From an uncultured Collinsella sp. (GTDB taxonomy: Bacteria; Actinomycetota; Coriobacteriia; Coriobacteriales; Coriobacteriaceae): a DNA stretch of 20,524 nt. Under the pieces are notes generated by a model. The model was not told where the DNA came from and ran no database searches. It was given only the letters and a program-made list of their open reading frames with translations. The DNA lies in the NCBI GenBank assembly GCA_900755685.1, contig CAAEHI010000062.1, positions 1 to 20,524 of the forward strand, given 5' to 3'. Made by a program: the position numbers and the translations under genes. Positions 6,496 to 15,996 of the stretch are shown here, one piece after another (the stretch's first letter is position 1; every line of letters starts with the position of its first letter).

Positions 6496-7299
6496 GTGGA
6501 AATTTTTGAAAAGCTGCCTGATGAGATTAATCATCTGGTCAGCGAGTTCAGCTCCACCCCTGTCGTGGGCGATCTGAGCTGCGGCATCACGCAGTACTCG
6601 TTTTGGCTGATCGTCTCCACGATCGTGCTCCTGATCGTCCTGGCCGTGTTCAAGAAGAAGCAGACCCTGGTTCCCAAGGGCTTCTTCGTCAACGGTTTCG
6701 AGTACATCATCGAGTACGTCGAGAACGATATCGGCAAGGGCGTCGTGGGTGAGAACTGGAAGAAGCACTTCCCGTTCCTGTGCTCGCTTTTCCTGTTCAT
6801 CCTGATCAATAACATGATCGGCCTGATCCCGGGAATGAAGCCCGGCACCGGCGCAATCGGCTCCACCGCTGCGCTCGCCATCTTCGCCTTCGTGTACTTC
6901 ATCTACTACGGATGCAAGGCTCACGGCGTGATCGGCTACATCAAGAGCCTCGCCCCGCAGGGCGTGAGCTTCCCGATGAACGTGCTTGTGTGGGTCGTCG
7001 AGCTTTTCTCGACCTTCCTGCGCCTCATCACGCTCGCCGTCCGTCTGTTCTGCAACATGTTCGCAGGACACGTGGTCATGGGCTCGTTCGCCATCATGGC
7101 GAGCATGTTCATGCAGCCGCTGCTTCAGCAGGTTTCCGCGGCCCACGCCGTCGGCGCCCTGCCTTCGCTGGCCTGGCTTGCCATCCTCATCCTGATCTAT
7201 GCGATCGAGCTTGTGGTCGGCGCCATCCAGGCTTACGTCTTCACGGTCCTTACCGCCGTGTATGTCTCCGAGGCAGAGGAGGTCGCGGAGGAGGAGTAG
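6496..7299 (+). CDS. atpB: ATP synthase Fo subunit a
   Basis: Subunit a provides the proton half-channels at the membrane rotor-stator interface. The sequence has several membrane spans and the helix LRLITLAVRLFCNMFAGH (175-192), in which Arg183 matches the essential Arg210 of E. coli. Gln245 in IQAYVFTVLTAVY matches E. coli Gln252. Length is 267 aa, in the normal range. The usual RLFGN motif reads RLFCN here, a Gly-to-Cys change next to the channel. It begins with GTG, 3 nt after the AtpI-like gene. A 124-nt gap follows before atpE. Confidence 0.96.
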   Translation: MEIFEKLPDEINHLVSEFSSTPVVGDLSCGITQYSFWLIVSTIVLLIVLAVFKKKQTLVPKGFFVNGFEYIIEYVENDIGKGVVGENWKKHFPFLCSLFLFILINNMIGLIPGMKPGTGAIGSTAALAIFAFVYFIYYGCKAHGVIGYIKSLAPQGVSFPMNVLVWVVELFSTFLRLITLAVRLFCNMFAGHVVMGSFAIMASMFMQPLLQQVSAAHAVGALPSLAWLAILILIYAIELVVGAIQAYVFTVLTAVYVSEAEEVAEEE

Positions 7300-7340
7300 T
7301 CTTCCGTTCGCGCCTTAAAGGTAAGGCAATTCGTTAAACC

Positions 7341-7368
7341 GCCGGTGCCCGTACCCATGGAGCCCGGC
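7341..7368 (+). promoter_or_regulatory. Hairpin in the atpB-atpE gap
   Basis: GCCGG (7341-7345) and CCGGC (7364-7368) can pair, with further short GC pairing inside the loop. It lies in the only long gap of the operon, about 55 nt before the atpE start. It may set segmental mRNA stability or translation of the c subunit, needed in many copies per complex. No terminator T-run follows directly. Confidence 0.35.
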
Positions 7369-7423
7369 AGTTATAAAAAGGTTATCCTGCGTGAAATAAG
7401 ACACGCACGACAAAGGAGGAATC

Positions 7424-7618
7424 GTGGGAGTTATCGGTTACGGTCTCGGTGTTATCGGCGCTGGTCTTGCTATCGGCCTGTCTGCTCTGGGTGCTACGGG
7501 TGCTATGGCCCGTCAGCCTGAGGTCCAGGGCCGCGTGTTCACCGTCTTCATCATGGGCTCCGCCTTCGGCGAGGCTCTGGCTCTGATCGGCTTCGTTGTC
7601 GCGCTGATCGTTAAATAG
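7424..7618 (+). CDS. atpE: ATP synthase Fo subunit c
   Basis: Subunit c forms the membrane rotor ring. The 64-aa protein has two membrane helices joined by the polar loop ARQPE (29-33). Glu50 in SAFGEALALIGFV is the ion-binding carboxylate. It is short compared with the usual 70-85 aa because both termini are minimal. The residue after the Glu is Ala, not the Ser/Thr of Na-binding c subunits, and helix 1 lacks their Gln, so proton coupling is likely. The GTG start follows an excellent AAGGAGG (7413-7419), stronger than those of neighbours, in line with high demand for c. Confidence 0.96.
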   Translation: MGVIGYGLGVIGAGLAIGLSALGATGAMARQPEVQGRVFTVFIMGSAFGEALALIGFVVALIVK

Positions 7619-7633
7619 CACGGAGCGTCAAGT

Positions 7634-8236
7634 ATGAATCTTTCATCCCAGAAGAGCGCGATCGCACTCTCCGCGTCCGCGGCCGCGCTGCTCATGCCGG
7701 TTTCCGCGTTCGCCGAGGACGGCGCTGCCGGTGCGGACATCCTCATCCCTAAGATGGCGGAGTTCATCCCGGCGCTTATCGCCTTCCTGATTATCTGGAT
7801 CGTGCTGGCCAAGGTCGCCCTGCCGGGCATCATGAAAACCATGGAGGAGCGCGGCAAGAAGATCGAGGAGAGCCTCGACGAGGCCGAGAAGACCAAGCAG
7901 GAGGCCATCGCCAAGCGCGCTGAGTCCGACTCGATCGTCACCGACGCCCGTCGTCAGGCTGCCGACATCGTTCTCGAGGCCCGTAAGGACGCCGAGTCCG
8001 AGCGCGCCCGTATCATCGAGGCTGCTCACAAGGAGGCCGAGGAGATCATCGCCAAGGCCCATACGACCGTCGAGGACGAGCGCAAGTCCATCTACGCCGG
8101 TGCCGCGAGCTCCATCGCCGACCTGTCCGTTGCCGTCGCCACCAAGATCGTGGGCGAGGCACTCGAGGACGAGTCCGAGCAGAAGAAGCTCATCGAGCGC
8201 TACATCCAGGAAGCAGGTAGCCTGAATGCCGACTAG
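7634..8236 (+). CDS. atpF: ATP synthase Fo subunit b with signal-peptide-like N-terminus
   Basis: Subunit b is the peripheral stalk linking subunit a to F1. A membrane helix lies at about residues 43-62 and is followed by a long charged coiled coil (68-160). Unusually, a hydrophobic N-terminal segment (8-24) ends in SAFAED, which looks like a Sec signal peptide with an Ala-x-Ala cleavage site after residue 27. Cleavage would leave a normal b subunit with an outside N-terminus. Length is 200 aa against about 156-170 typical, the excess being mostly this segment. It starts 15 nt after atpE, and its last 11 nt overlap atpH. Confidence 0.95.
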   Translation: MNLSSQKSAIALSASAAALLMPVSAFAEDGAAGADILIPKMAEFIPALIAFLIIWIVLAKVALPGIMKTMEERGKKIEESLDEAEKTKQEAIAKRAESDSIVTDARRQAADIVLEARKDAESERARIIEAAHKEAEEIIAKAHTTVEDERKSIYAGAASSIADLSVAVATKIVGEALEDESEQKKLIERYIQEAGSLNAD

Positions 8237-8702
8237 CCGCTATCAGGACAAGGTACTCGAGACCTACGCGCGCTCCCTTTTGGAAGCCGCCAAGGCCGAG
8301 AACCATGTGTTCGAGGACCTCGAGATGATCGAGCGCCTGGCTAGCGCCAGCCCCGAGATCATCGCCGTGCTCGACACCATGTCCAAGCGCGACCAGCTCG
8401 ACCTTCTTCCCAAGGTGGCAGCTGCCTTTAAGTATGTTGCCGAGGAAGACGAGGATGTAGTGGGCGTGACCGTCACCACGGCGATCCCGCTCGACGACGA
8501 GCTGCGTCAAACCATCACTAAGAAATGCGAGCAGGACTTCGGCCGCAAGGTATTCCTTATCGAGCAGGTCGACCCGTCTATCGTGGGCGGCCTGGTGCTC
8601 GAGGCCCGCGGCGAGCGTCGTGACATTTCCGTCAAGACGCAGCTGCGCGTCGCGCAGGAGACCCTCGCAAACTCTGCTAATTCGTACGGAGGTGAAGCCT
8701 AA
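8226..8702 (+). CDS. atpH: ATP synthase F1 subunit delta
   Basis: Subunit delta sits on top of the F1 head and connects it to the b stalk. The 158-aa protein has the helical N-terminal part (YARSLLEAA near residues 14-22) and the C-terminal VDPSIVGGLVLE segment (115-126) typical of the OSCP/delta family. It is slightly shorter than the common 175-180 aa. It overlaps atpF by 11 nt and its TAA shares one base with the atpA ATG, so translation is probably coupled on both sides. Confidence 0.95.
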   Translation: MPTSRYQDKVLETYARSLLEAAKAENHVFEDLEMIERLASASPEIIAVLDTMSKRDQLDLLPKVAAAFKYVAEEDEDVVGVTVTTAIPLDDELRQTITKKCEQDFGRKVFLIEQVDPSIVGGLVLEARGERRDISVKTQLRVAQETLANSANSYGGEA

Positions 8703-10300
8703 TGTCCGAAACCCTCAATGCCCAGGATATCGCCAAGAAACTGCAGGAGCAGCTCACGAGCCTCTCCGCGACGGTCGATACGCATGAGGTTTCAACGGTC
8801 GACGAGGTAGGCGACGGCATCGCGCGCGTCTCCGGCCTCAAGAGCGCCATGGCAGGCGAGCTTCTGGAGTTCAAGAGCTCCGATACCGGTGAGACCGTCT
8901 TCGGCCTTGCCCAGAACCTTGACCGTGACGAGGTCGGCGCCGTTCTGTTCGGTGCCGTCGACTCCATCAAGGAAGGCGACGAGTGCCGCACCACTGGCCG
9001 CATTATGGATATCCCCGTGAGCCGTGCCATGCTCGGCCGCGTCGTCAATCCGCTCGGCCAGCCTATCGACGGCCTGGGTGACATCGTCGCCACGCACCGT
9101 CGCCCCATCGAGTTCAAGGCCCCCGGCGTCATCGACCGTACCCCGGTGTGCGAGCCGGTTCAGACCGGCCTGCTGGCTATCGACTCTATGGTGCCCATCG
9201 GCCGTGGTCAGCGTGAGCTCATCATCGGCGACCGTAAGACCGGTAAGACCGCCATCGCCATCGACGCTATCCTCAATCAGCGCGGCAAGGGCATGGTCTG
9301 CATCTATGTCGCCATCGGCCAGAAGGCCTCCACGGTTGCCAACATCCGCGAGACCCTCGCTCAGCACGGTGCGCTCGACTACACCATCATCGTTTCGGCC
9401 ACCGCTGCCGATTCCGCCCCTATGCAGTACATCGCGCCTATGGCCGGTGCCGCTATCGGCGAGTTCTTTATGTACAACGGCGAGGACGGTAAGCCCGCCA
9501 GCGAGACCAACCCCGGCGGTCACGTGCTCGTCATCTACGACGACCTGTCCAAGCAGGCCGTGGCCTACCGTCAGATGTCGCTGACGCTGCATCGTCCGCC
9601 CGGACGCGAGGCCTATCCTGGCGACATCTTCTACCTGCACTCTCGTCTGCTCGAGCGTGCCGTCAAGATGTCCAAGAAGAACGGCTACGGCTCCATGACG
9701 GCACTGCCGATCATCGAGACCCAGGACGGCGACGTCTCGGCCTACATTCCGACCAACGTCATTTCCATTACCGATGGTCAGATCTACCTGCAGTCCGAGC
9801 TCTTCTTCCAGGGTCAGCGCCCGGCAGTCGACGTGGGCATCTCCGTGTCCCGCGTCGGTGGCGATGCACAGACCAAGGCCATGAAGCAGGTCGCCGGCAA
9901 CCTTCGCCTGGACCTTGCTTCCTATCAGGAGCTCGCTGGCTTTACCCAGTTTGGCTCCGACCTTGACGAGGCTACTCAGAAGCAGCTGACCCATGGTGCC
10001 CGCATGACCGAGCTCCTGAAGCAGCCGCGCTACCAGCCGTTTGAGGTTGGCGAGCAGATCGTTACGCTGTTTGCCGGCAACGAGGGCTTCCTGGATGACC
10101 TGGAGATCGCCGACGTGCTGCCTTTCCGTGCCGAGCTCATCGAGTACATGGACAATGGCTTTGGCTCGCTGCTCGACAAGGTTCGCGCCAAGAAGATCGA
10201 CGACGACACCAAGGCCGAGCTCTTGCGGGTCATCGGTGACTTCAAGCAGCAGTTCATGGCCAAGCACCATGCCGATACGACTGGATCAGAGGAGAACTAA
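8702..10300 (+). CDS. atpA: ATP synthase F1 subunit alpha
   Basis: Alpha forms the F1 hexamer with beta and carries the regulatory nucleotide sites. The Walker A motif is GDRKTGKT (176-183), with Lys where many bacteria have Gln, as in other actinobacteria. Other family blocks are GQRELIIGD, PGREAYPGDIFYLHSRLLERA and a QPFEVGEQ segment near the C-terminus. Length is 532 aa, slightly longer than 500-515 because of N- and C-terminal tails. GGAGGTG (8689-8695) precedes the ATG, and the start overlaps the atpH stop by one base. Confidence 0.98.
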   Translation: MSETLNAQDIAKKLQEQLTSLSATVDTHEVSTVDEVGDGIARVSGLKSAMAGELLEFKSSDTGETVFGLAQNLDRDEVGAVLFGAVDSIKEGDECRTTGRIMDIPVSRAMLGRVVNPLGQPIDGLGDIVATHRRPIEFKAPGVIDRTPVCEPVQTGLLAIDSMVPIGRGQRELIIGDRKTGKTAIAIDAILNQRGKGMVCIYVAIGQKASTVANIRETLAQHGALDYTIIVSATAADSAPMQYIAPMAGAAIGEFFMYNGEDGKPASETNPGGHVLVIYDDLSKQAVAYRQMSLTLHRPPGREAYPGDIFYLHSRLLERAVKMSKKNGYGSMTALPIIETQDGDVSAYIPTNVISITDGQIYLQSELFFQGQRPAVDVGISVSRVGGDAQTKAMKQVAGNLRLDLASYQELAGFTQFGSDLDEATQKQLTHGARMTELLKQPRYQPFEVGEQIVTLFAGNEGFLDDLEIADVLPFRAELIEYMDNGFGSLLDKVRAKKIDDDTKAELLRVIGDFKQQFMAKHHADTTGSEEN

Positions 10301-10305
10301 GCCCT

Positions 10306-11213
10306 ATGGCCAACCTTCGCGACATTAAGAAGCGAATCTCCTCGGTTACCACGACCAAGCAGATCACGCGCACGATGGAGATGGTCTCTACGGCCAAGAT
10401 TCGTCGTGCCCTCGATCGTTCCAAGCAGGCCGAGCCCTATAAGGAGGCGCTGACCGACGTCATGTTGACGGTCGCCGGCGACGCCTCCTGTTCGGGCACC
10501 GATCCCATGCTGCAGAAGCATGAGAGCGTCAAGCATGGCCTGATTGTCGTTATTGCCTCGGACCGCGGCCTTGCCGGCGGTTTCAATACGACGGTGGAGC
10601 GCACGGCCGAAAAGCTCGCCGCTTCTTGGGCGAACGACGGCATCGAATACGAGATCATCGCGTGCGGGCGTAAGCCGGCCACGTATTTCCGTGACCGCGC
10701 AAACGTTGTCATGCACTTTGAGGGCAACTCCTCTGAGCCCGATTTCAATCAGGCCCGCATGATCTCCTCTCATATCTGCGATGCGTATCGTGCTGGTGAG
10801 CTTGACCGTGTCGAGCTTGTCTACCACCACGCCAAGAACCGCGTTGATCAGGAGCTTCGCGTCGAGCATCTGTTGCCGCTCGACCCCGAGATGATCGCTA
10901 TGGCCCACGGTCCGCGTAAGAACGAGACCGACGCCCCTAAGCGCATCTCGTCCACGTTCGAGTTCGTGCCCTCTCCCGAGCATGTTCTCGGCAAGCTTGT
11001 GCCGTCTTATATCCTGACGGTCATCTACCAGGCCCTGATCGATTCGGCGGCTGCCGAGCAGGGTGCACGCCGCAAGGCCATGCACTCCGCGACGGAAAAC
11101 GCCACCGCGATCATCTCGACCCTTACCCGCACGTATAGTCGCGTGCGCCAGGCTTCGATCACGACCGAGATTAACGAGATCGTCGGCGGAGCCTCAGCAT
11201 TGGAGGAACAGTA

Positions 11214-11214
<1 letters not shown>
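10306..11214 (+). CDS. atpG: ATP synthase F1 subunit gamma
   Basis: Gamma is the rotating central shaft. The N-terminal helix carries ANLRDIKKRISSVTTTKQIT (2-21) followed by RTMEMVSTAKIRRA. The Rossmann-like centre has SDRGLAGGFN (about 85-94), and the C-terminal helix ends with ITTEINEIVGGASAL, all canonical. Length is 302 aa, normal for the family. AGAGGAG (10288-10294) precedes the ATG. Its stop overlaps the atpD start by one base. Confidence 0.98.
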
Positions 11215-12668
<1,454 letters not shown>

Positions 12669-12671
12669 GTT

Positions 12672-13064
12672 ATGCGTATCCGCATCGTGTGCCCCGTGAG
12701 CTGCGCCTATGAGGGCGACGCTGCGTTTGTGTCGATTCCGTCCACGGATGGCGAGTTTGGCGTTCTGCCTGCTCACTCCAGCGAGATCTGCACGATCGAC
12801 CGCGGTTACGTTCGCGTTTCCGATAAGGCCATGGGCACTGTCGACCACACGTTTGCCGTGGCCGGCGGCTATGCCCAGGTTGCGGACGATGTCGTGACCG
12901 TTCTCGCCGAGCGCGCTTGCGATTTGGCGACCGTCGATGCCGACAAGCTTAAAGCTGATATTCAAGGTTTTGAAGAGAAGCTGGGTAATTTGTCGGAGGA
13001 TGATGCACGCCGCGCCTACCTCTATAATGAAATCGCATGGTGTAAGCTCAAGCTTGCCCAATAG
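12672..13064 (+). CDS. atpC: ATP synthase F1 subunit epsilon
   Basis: Epsilon couples gamma to the c ring and can inhibit hydrolysis. The N-terminal beta sandwich has the GEFGVLPAHS motif (27-36) and AVAGGYAQVADDVVTVLAE (62-80). The C-terminal helical hairpin (about 87-130) has the usual Leu/Lys-rich character. Length is 130 aa, normal. It begins 3 nt after atpD and is the last gene before a strong terminator. Confidence 0.96.
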   Translation: MRIRIVCPVSCAYEGDAAFVSIPSTDGEFGVLPAHSSEICTIDRGYVRVSDKAMGTVDHTFAVAGGYAQVADDVVTVLAERACDLATVDADKLKADIQGFEEKLGNLSEDDARRAYLYNEIAWCKLKLAQ

Positions 13065-13101
13065 TCAAACGATTTAGCGTTCGACCATTTGCGAACACAT
13101 C

Positions 13102-13139
13102 ATGCCCGGGATGGCCCAGCCACCCCGGGCATGCTTTTT
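13102..13139 (+). terminator. Intrinsic terminator of the ATP synthase operon
   Basis: ATGCCCGGG (13102-13110) pairs perfectly with CCCGGGCAT (13124-13132), and TGG with CCA inside, around a CCCAG loop with opposed A and C. A TTTTT run follows at 13135-13139. The murA ribosome site begins two bases later, so murA must rely on read-through or a promoter within this short gap. Confidence 0.93.
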
Positions 13140-13152
13140 GAAAGGGTAGACC

Positions 13153-14436
13153 TTGGATATTATCCGCGTTGAGGGTGGCCACGCCATCGGAGGCTCCGTG
13201 CCCGTTTCGGGCGCCAAGAACTCCGCGCTCAAACTCATGGCGGCAACGCTTCTGGCGCCGGGCAAGACGACGCTGCAGAACGTGCCCGATATTTCCGATG
13301 TCCACGTGATGGGCAAGGTGCTCAAAGGCATGGGCGCTACGATCGATGTTCTCGACGAGCACACGCTCGAGATTGATACCTCTCAGGTCGATTCATGGGA
13401 GGCCCCCTACGAGCTCGTTGCCAAGATGCGCGCTTCCACCGCCGTCATGGGACCCCTGCTGGGCCGCTTCCATCGCGCCAAAATTGCCATGCCGGGCGGC
13501 TGCAACCTGGGTGCTCGCAAGATCGATATGCACATTCTTGGTCTTGAGGCCCTGGGCGTTGAGTTCGATACCGCCCACGGTTACATCAACGCTAATGCGC
13601 CCCAAGGTCTGCGCGGTACCACCGTCACGCTCGAGTTCGCCAGCGTCGGTGCGACCGAGAACCTCATCATGGCCTCTGTGCGCGCACAGGGCACCACGGT
13701 TATCGACAATGCCGCCCGCGAGCCCGAGATCGTCGATCTCGCCAACATGCTCAACGAGATGGGCGCTAAGATTGTCGGTGCCGGTACGCCTGTCGTGACC
13801 ATCGAGGGCGTGGAAGAGCTGCATCCTGTTACCCATCGCGTAGTGGGCGACCGCATCGAGGCCGGTACCTTTATCGTCGCCGGTGCGCTGATGGCCGACG
13901 ATCGCGGTGTCGATGTCACGGGCTTTTGCCCCATTCACTTGGGCATGGTTCTCAAGAAGATGGAGCTCATGGGTATCGACTGCGAGCGCGTCGAGGATGG
14001 CGTCCATGTGAACCGTGCCGAGCGTATCAAGCCGGTCGACATCCAGACGCTTCCGTTCCCCGGCTTCCCGACGGACATGCAGGCGCAGATTATGGTGCTC
14101 TCCGCCCTTGCCGACGGCAGTTCCGTTATTACCGAGAACATCTTCGAGAATCGCTTTATGTTTGCCTCTGAGCTGGTGCGCATGGGTGCCGACATTCGTA
14201 TCGAGAGTCATCATGCCATGATTCACGGCGTCAAGGGCTTCTCGGGTGCACAGGTTACCTCGCCTGATCTGCGTGGCGGAGCGGCCCTCGTCGTAGCGGG
14301 CTTGATCGCCGACGGGACGACCGAGGTTTCGGCTATCCATCACATCAAGCGCGGCTACGAGCAGTTTGTCGAAAAGCTGCAGGCGCTCGGCGCGCATGTC
14401 GAGCATGCTACCGTCCCCGATCCCGTCATCTACTAA
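13153..14436 (+). CDS. murA: UDP-N-acetylglucosamine 1-carboxyvinyltransferase MurA
   Basis: MurA transfers enolpyruvate from PEP to UDP-GlcNAc, the first committed step of peptidoglycan synthesis. SGAKNSAL (19-26) gives Lys22 and Asn23. Cys117 in PGGCNLGAR is the catalytic cysteine that fosfomycin alkylates, so the protein is not of the Asp-substituted resistant type. FPGFPTDMQAQ and LRGGAALVVAG are also present. Length is 427 aa, as expected. The start is TTG, 6 nt after AAAGGG. The ordinary GARP motif reads GARK here. It follows the atp terminator at once and is 12 nt before the LCP gene, probably as one unit. Confidence 0.97.
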   Translation: MDIIRVEGGHAIGGSVPVSGAKNSALKLMAATLLAPGKTTLQNVPDISDVHVMGKVLKGMGATIDVLDEHTLEIDTSQVDSWEAPYELVAKMRASTAVMGPLLGRFHRAKIAMPGGCNLGARKIDMHILGLEALGVEFDTAHGYINANAPQGLRGTTVTLEFASVGATENLIMASVRAQGTTVIDNAAREPEIVDLANMLNEMGAKIVGAGTPVVTIEGVEELHPVTHRVVGDRIEAGTFIVAGALMADDRGVDVTGFCPIHLGMVLKKMELMGIDCERVEDGVHVNRAERIKPVDIQTLPFPGFPTDMQAQIMVLSALADGSSVITENIFENRFMFASELVRMGADIRIESHHAMIHGVKGFSGAQVTSPDLRGGAALVVAGLIADGTTEVSAIHHIKRGYEQFVEKLQALGAHVEHATVPDPVIY

Positions 14437-14448
14437 TACAGGTTGCCT

Positions 14449-15684
14449 ATGTTTAATAAAAAGCCCCTCGCGGATACTAGCACCCGAAGACCCTCAACTG
14501 GTGCGCAGGCCAAGATCTACAGTCGCGATAACGTGGCTCGCTATTCCGAGCGCGCTCGCCAACGTCGTCGTAGCCACACGATTCGTCACGTCGCGCTCAT
14601 TGTCGTGCTTGGTGTGCTGCTGAGTGCCACTACCGCTGCCGGCCTGTGGTTTGCCACCATTATGGGCAAGCTCGGCGATTCTAATGTCATTACCGACAAT
14701 CTGCGTCGGGTTCTGGTTGACACCGATGAGGCAAAGGATCCGTTCTACGTGCTGCTTCTTGGCACCGACGGCCGTCCGGGCGAGGATACGTATCGTGCCG
14801 ACTCGATTATCCTGGCACGCATCGACCCCACGCAAAAGCAGGCGACGCTCATTTCCGTTCCGCGCGACACTAAGGTCGAGTACAAGGGCGAGACCATGAA
14901 GATCAACGCCTGCCATACCGTTGGCGGCGCCGAGGCCATGGTCGAGGCGGTCAACGAGCTGTGCGGTGTTCAGATTTCCCACTATGCCGAGGTCAGCTTC
15001 GACGGTATGCAGGCGCTGATTGATTCGGTTGGCGGTATCGACATTAACGCAACCGATGATGTTGACGACCCTGAGCACCTGGATATTAAGATTACCGCTG
15101 GCCAGCAGCATATGGACGGTGCCACCGCCCTAACCTATGCCCGCTGCCGCTACACCTATGCCGACGGCGATTACACGCGCATGCGCCACCAGCGTCAGGT
15201 GCTTGGCGCCCTTGCCAACCAGATTCTCAATAACTTCGATGCCACGAAGATTTTTGGCCTGGTTAATTCGCTGTCCGATATGCTCGTAACCGATATGAGC
15301 GTTCAGGATATCGTGGCTACGGTCAACGCCATGCGCGGTATGGATGTCGACGGTATCTACTCGGCCAACCTGCCCTCGTACGCCGACGACAGCACCATGA
15401 TCGACGGTGTGAGCTACGTCTTTGTCTACGAGGACGAGCTCAAGGAAATGATGGAGCGCGTCGATGCCGGCAAGGATCCCAAGGGTCCCAACACCATGGG
15501 TCTTTCCGACGGTTCCAGCTCTACGATTGGCGACCTGAACAACAACACGTCTGACGACTACGCAAACGGTACCGCAACCTCATCGGTCAGCTCTGACGAT
15601 TCCGATGACTCAAGCGATTCGAGTGATTCGGACTACTACGAAGAGCCCACCGGCGACGGCAACGGCTACGAAGCCAACTACTAA
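14449..15684 (+). CDS. LytR-CpsA-Psr family cell-wall glycopolymer ligase
   Basis: LCP proteins attach teichoic acid-like or capsular polymers from lipid carriers to peptidoglycan outside the membrane. The 411-aa protein has a basic cytoplasmic start, one membrane anchor (about 47-69) and the LCP domain: VLLLGTDGR (101-109), RADSIILARID (116-126), SVPRDT (136-141), KINA (151-154), ALTYARCRY (227-235) and DYTRMRHQRQVL (241-252). These hold the conserved Asp and Arg residues. The last ~60 residues are low complexity, rich in Ser, Asp, Asn and Thr. I chose the ATG at 14449 with AGG just upstream; a TTG at 14443 is possible. It lies 12 nt after murA. The polymer cannot be named from sequence. Confidence 0.93.
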   Translation: MFNKKPLADTSTRRPSTGAQAKIYSRDNVARYSERARQRRRSHTIRHVALIVVLGVLLSATTAAGLWFATIMGKLGDSNVITDNLRRVLVDTDEAKDPFYVLLLGTDGRPGEDTYRADSIILARIDPTQKQATLISVPRDTKVEYKGETMKINACHTVGGAEAMVEAVNELCGVQISHYAEVSFDGMQALIDSVGGIDINATDDVDDPEHLDIKITAGQQHMDGATALTYARCRYTYADGDYTRMRHQRQVLGALANQILNNFDATKIFGLVNSLSDMLVTDMSVQDIVATVNAMRGMDVDGIYSANLPSYADDSTMIDGVSYVFVYEDELKEMMERVDAGKDPKGPNTMGLSDGSSSTIGDLNNNTSDDYANGTATSSVSSDDSDDSSDSSDSDYYEEPTGDGNGYEANY

Positions 15685-15712
15685 GTTACGGCGTTTTACC
15701 AAACGCCGTAAC
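15685..15712 (+). terminator. Perfect 12-bp hairpin after the LCP gene
   Basis: GTTACGGCGTTT (15685-15696) and AAACGCCGTAAC (15701-15712) are exact complements with a TACC loop, starting on the base after the stop codon. No T-run follows, so it may protect the mRNA 3' end or slow ribosomes rather than terminate by itself. Confidence 0.6.
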
Positions 15713-15760
15713 GGCTCGACGCTGCGCGGGCCGCATTTGGACAATCTGACGTTCAACTTC

Positions 15761-15796
15761 AAGGGCGCGACCGGAAGGTCAGCGCCCTTTCGTTTC
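15761..15796 (+). terminator. Intrinsic terminator of the murA-LCP unit
   Basis: AAGGGCGC (15761-15768) pairs with GCGCCCTT (15782-15789). Inside, GACC pairs with GGTC around a GGAA loop, with one bulged A at 15781. TTTCGTTTC follows as a T-rich tail. Confidence 0.8.
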
Positions 15797-15851
15797 ACGT
15801 CACCTTGTCTCAAATGCGATCCGCTCGCTGCCCGTCCTCAACCTGCGACGT

Positions 15852-15955
15852 TAGTCATTGGGGACGTTCTTAAACGACTGGTCAAAGGGGACACTCTTGA
15901 TGCACTTGGCACTTGGGGACGTTCCTTTTGTGCCGGCAGTTTGGGACAATCCTTG
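15852..15955. repeat. Degenerate 27-28 bp tandem array containing hairpin repeat copy 3
   Basis: GGGGAC-type motifs begin at 15860, 15887, 15915 and 15942 (the last is TGGGAC), giving steps of 27, 28 and 27 bp. Unit ends also resemble each other (GGTCAAA, GGCACTT, GGCAGTT). The first unit is flanked by TAGTCATT and a decayed arm AACGACTG. The second is flanked by TCAA/TTGA and the third by GGCAC/GTGCC, so each loop has its own complementary arms. CTCAACCTGCG lies upstream at 15837-15847, as at copy 1. Confidence 0.75.
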
Positions 15956-15996
15956 CGTTAAGAGGTTGGCGTGCGTCAACCTGTTCTCATTGCAGC

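Noticed and set aside
8792..10270. A 492-codon minus-strand open frame opposite atpA
   Set aside because: Antisense shadow of atpA, with no ribosome site or recognisable domain.
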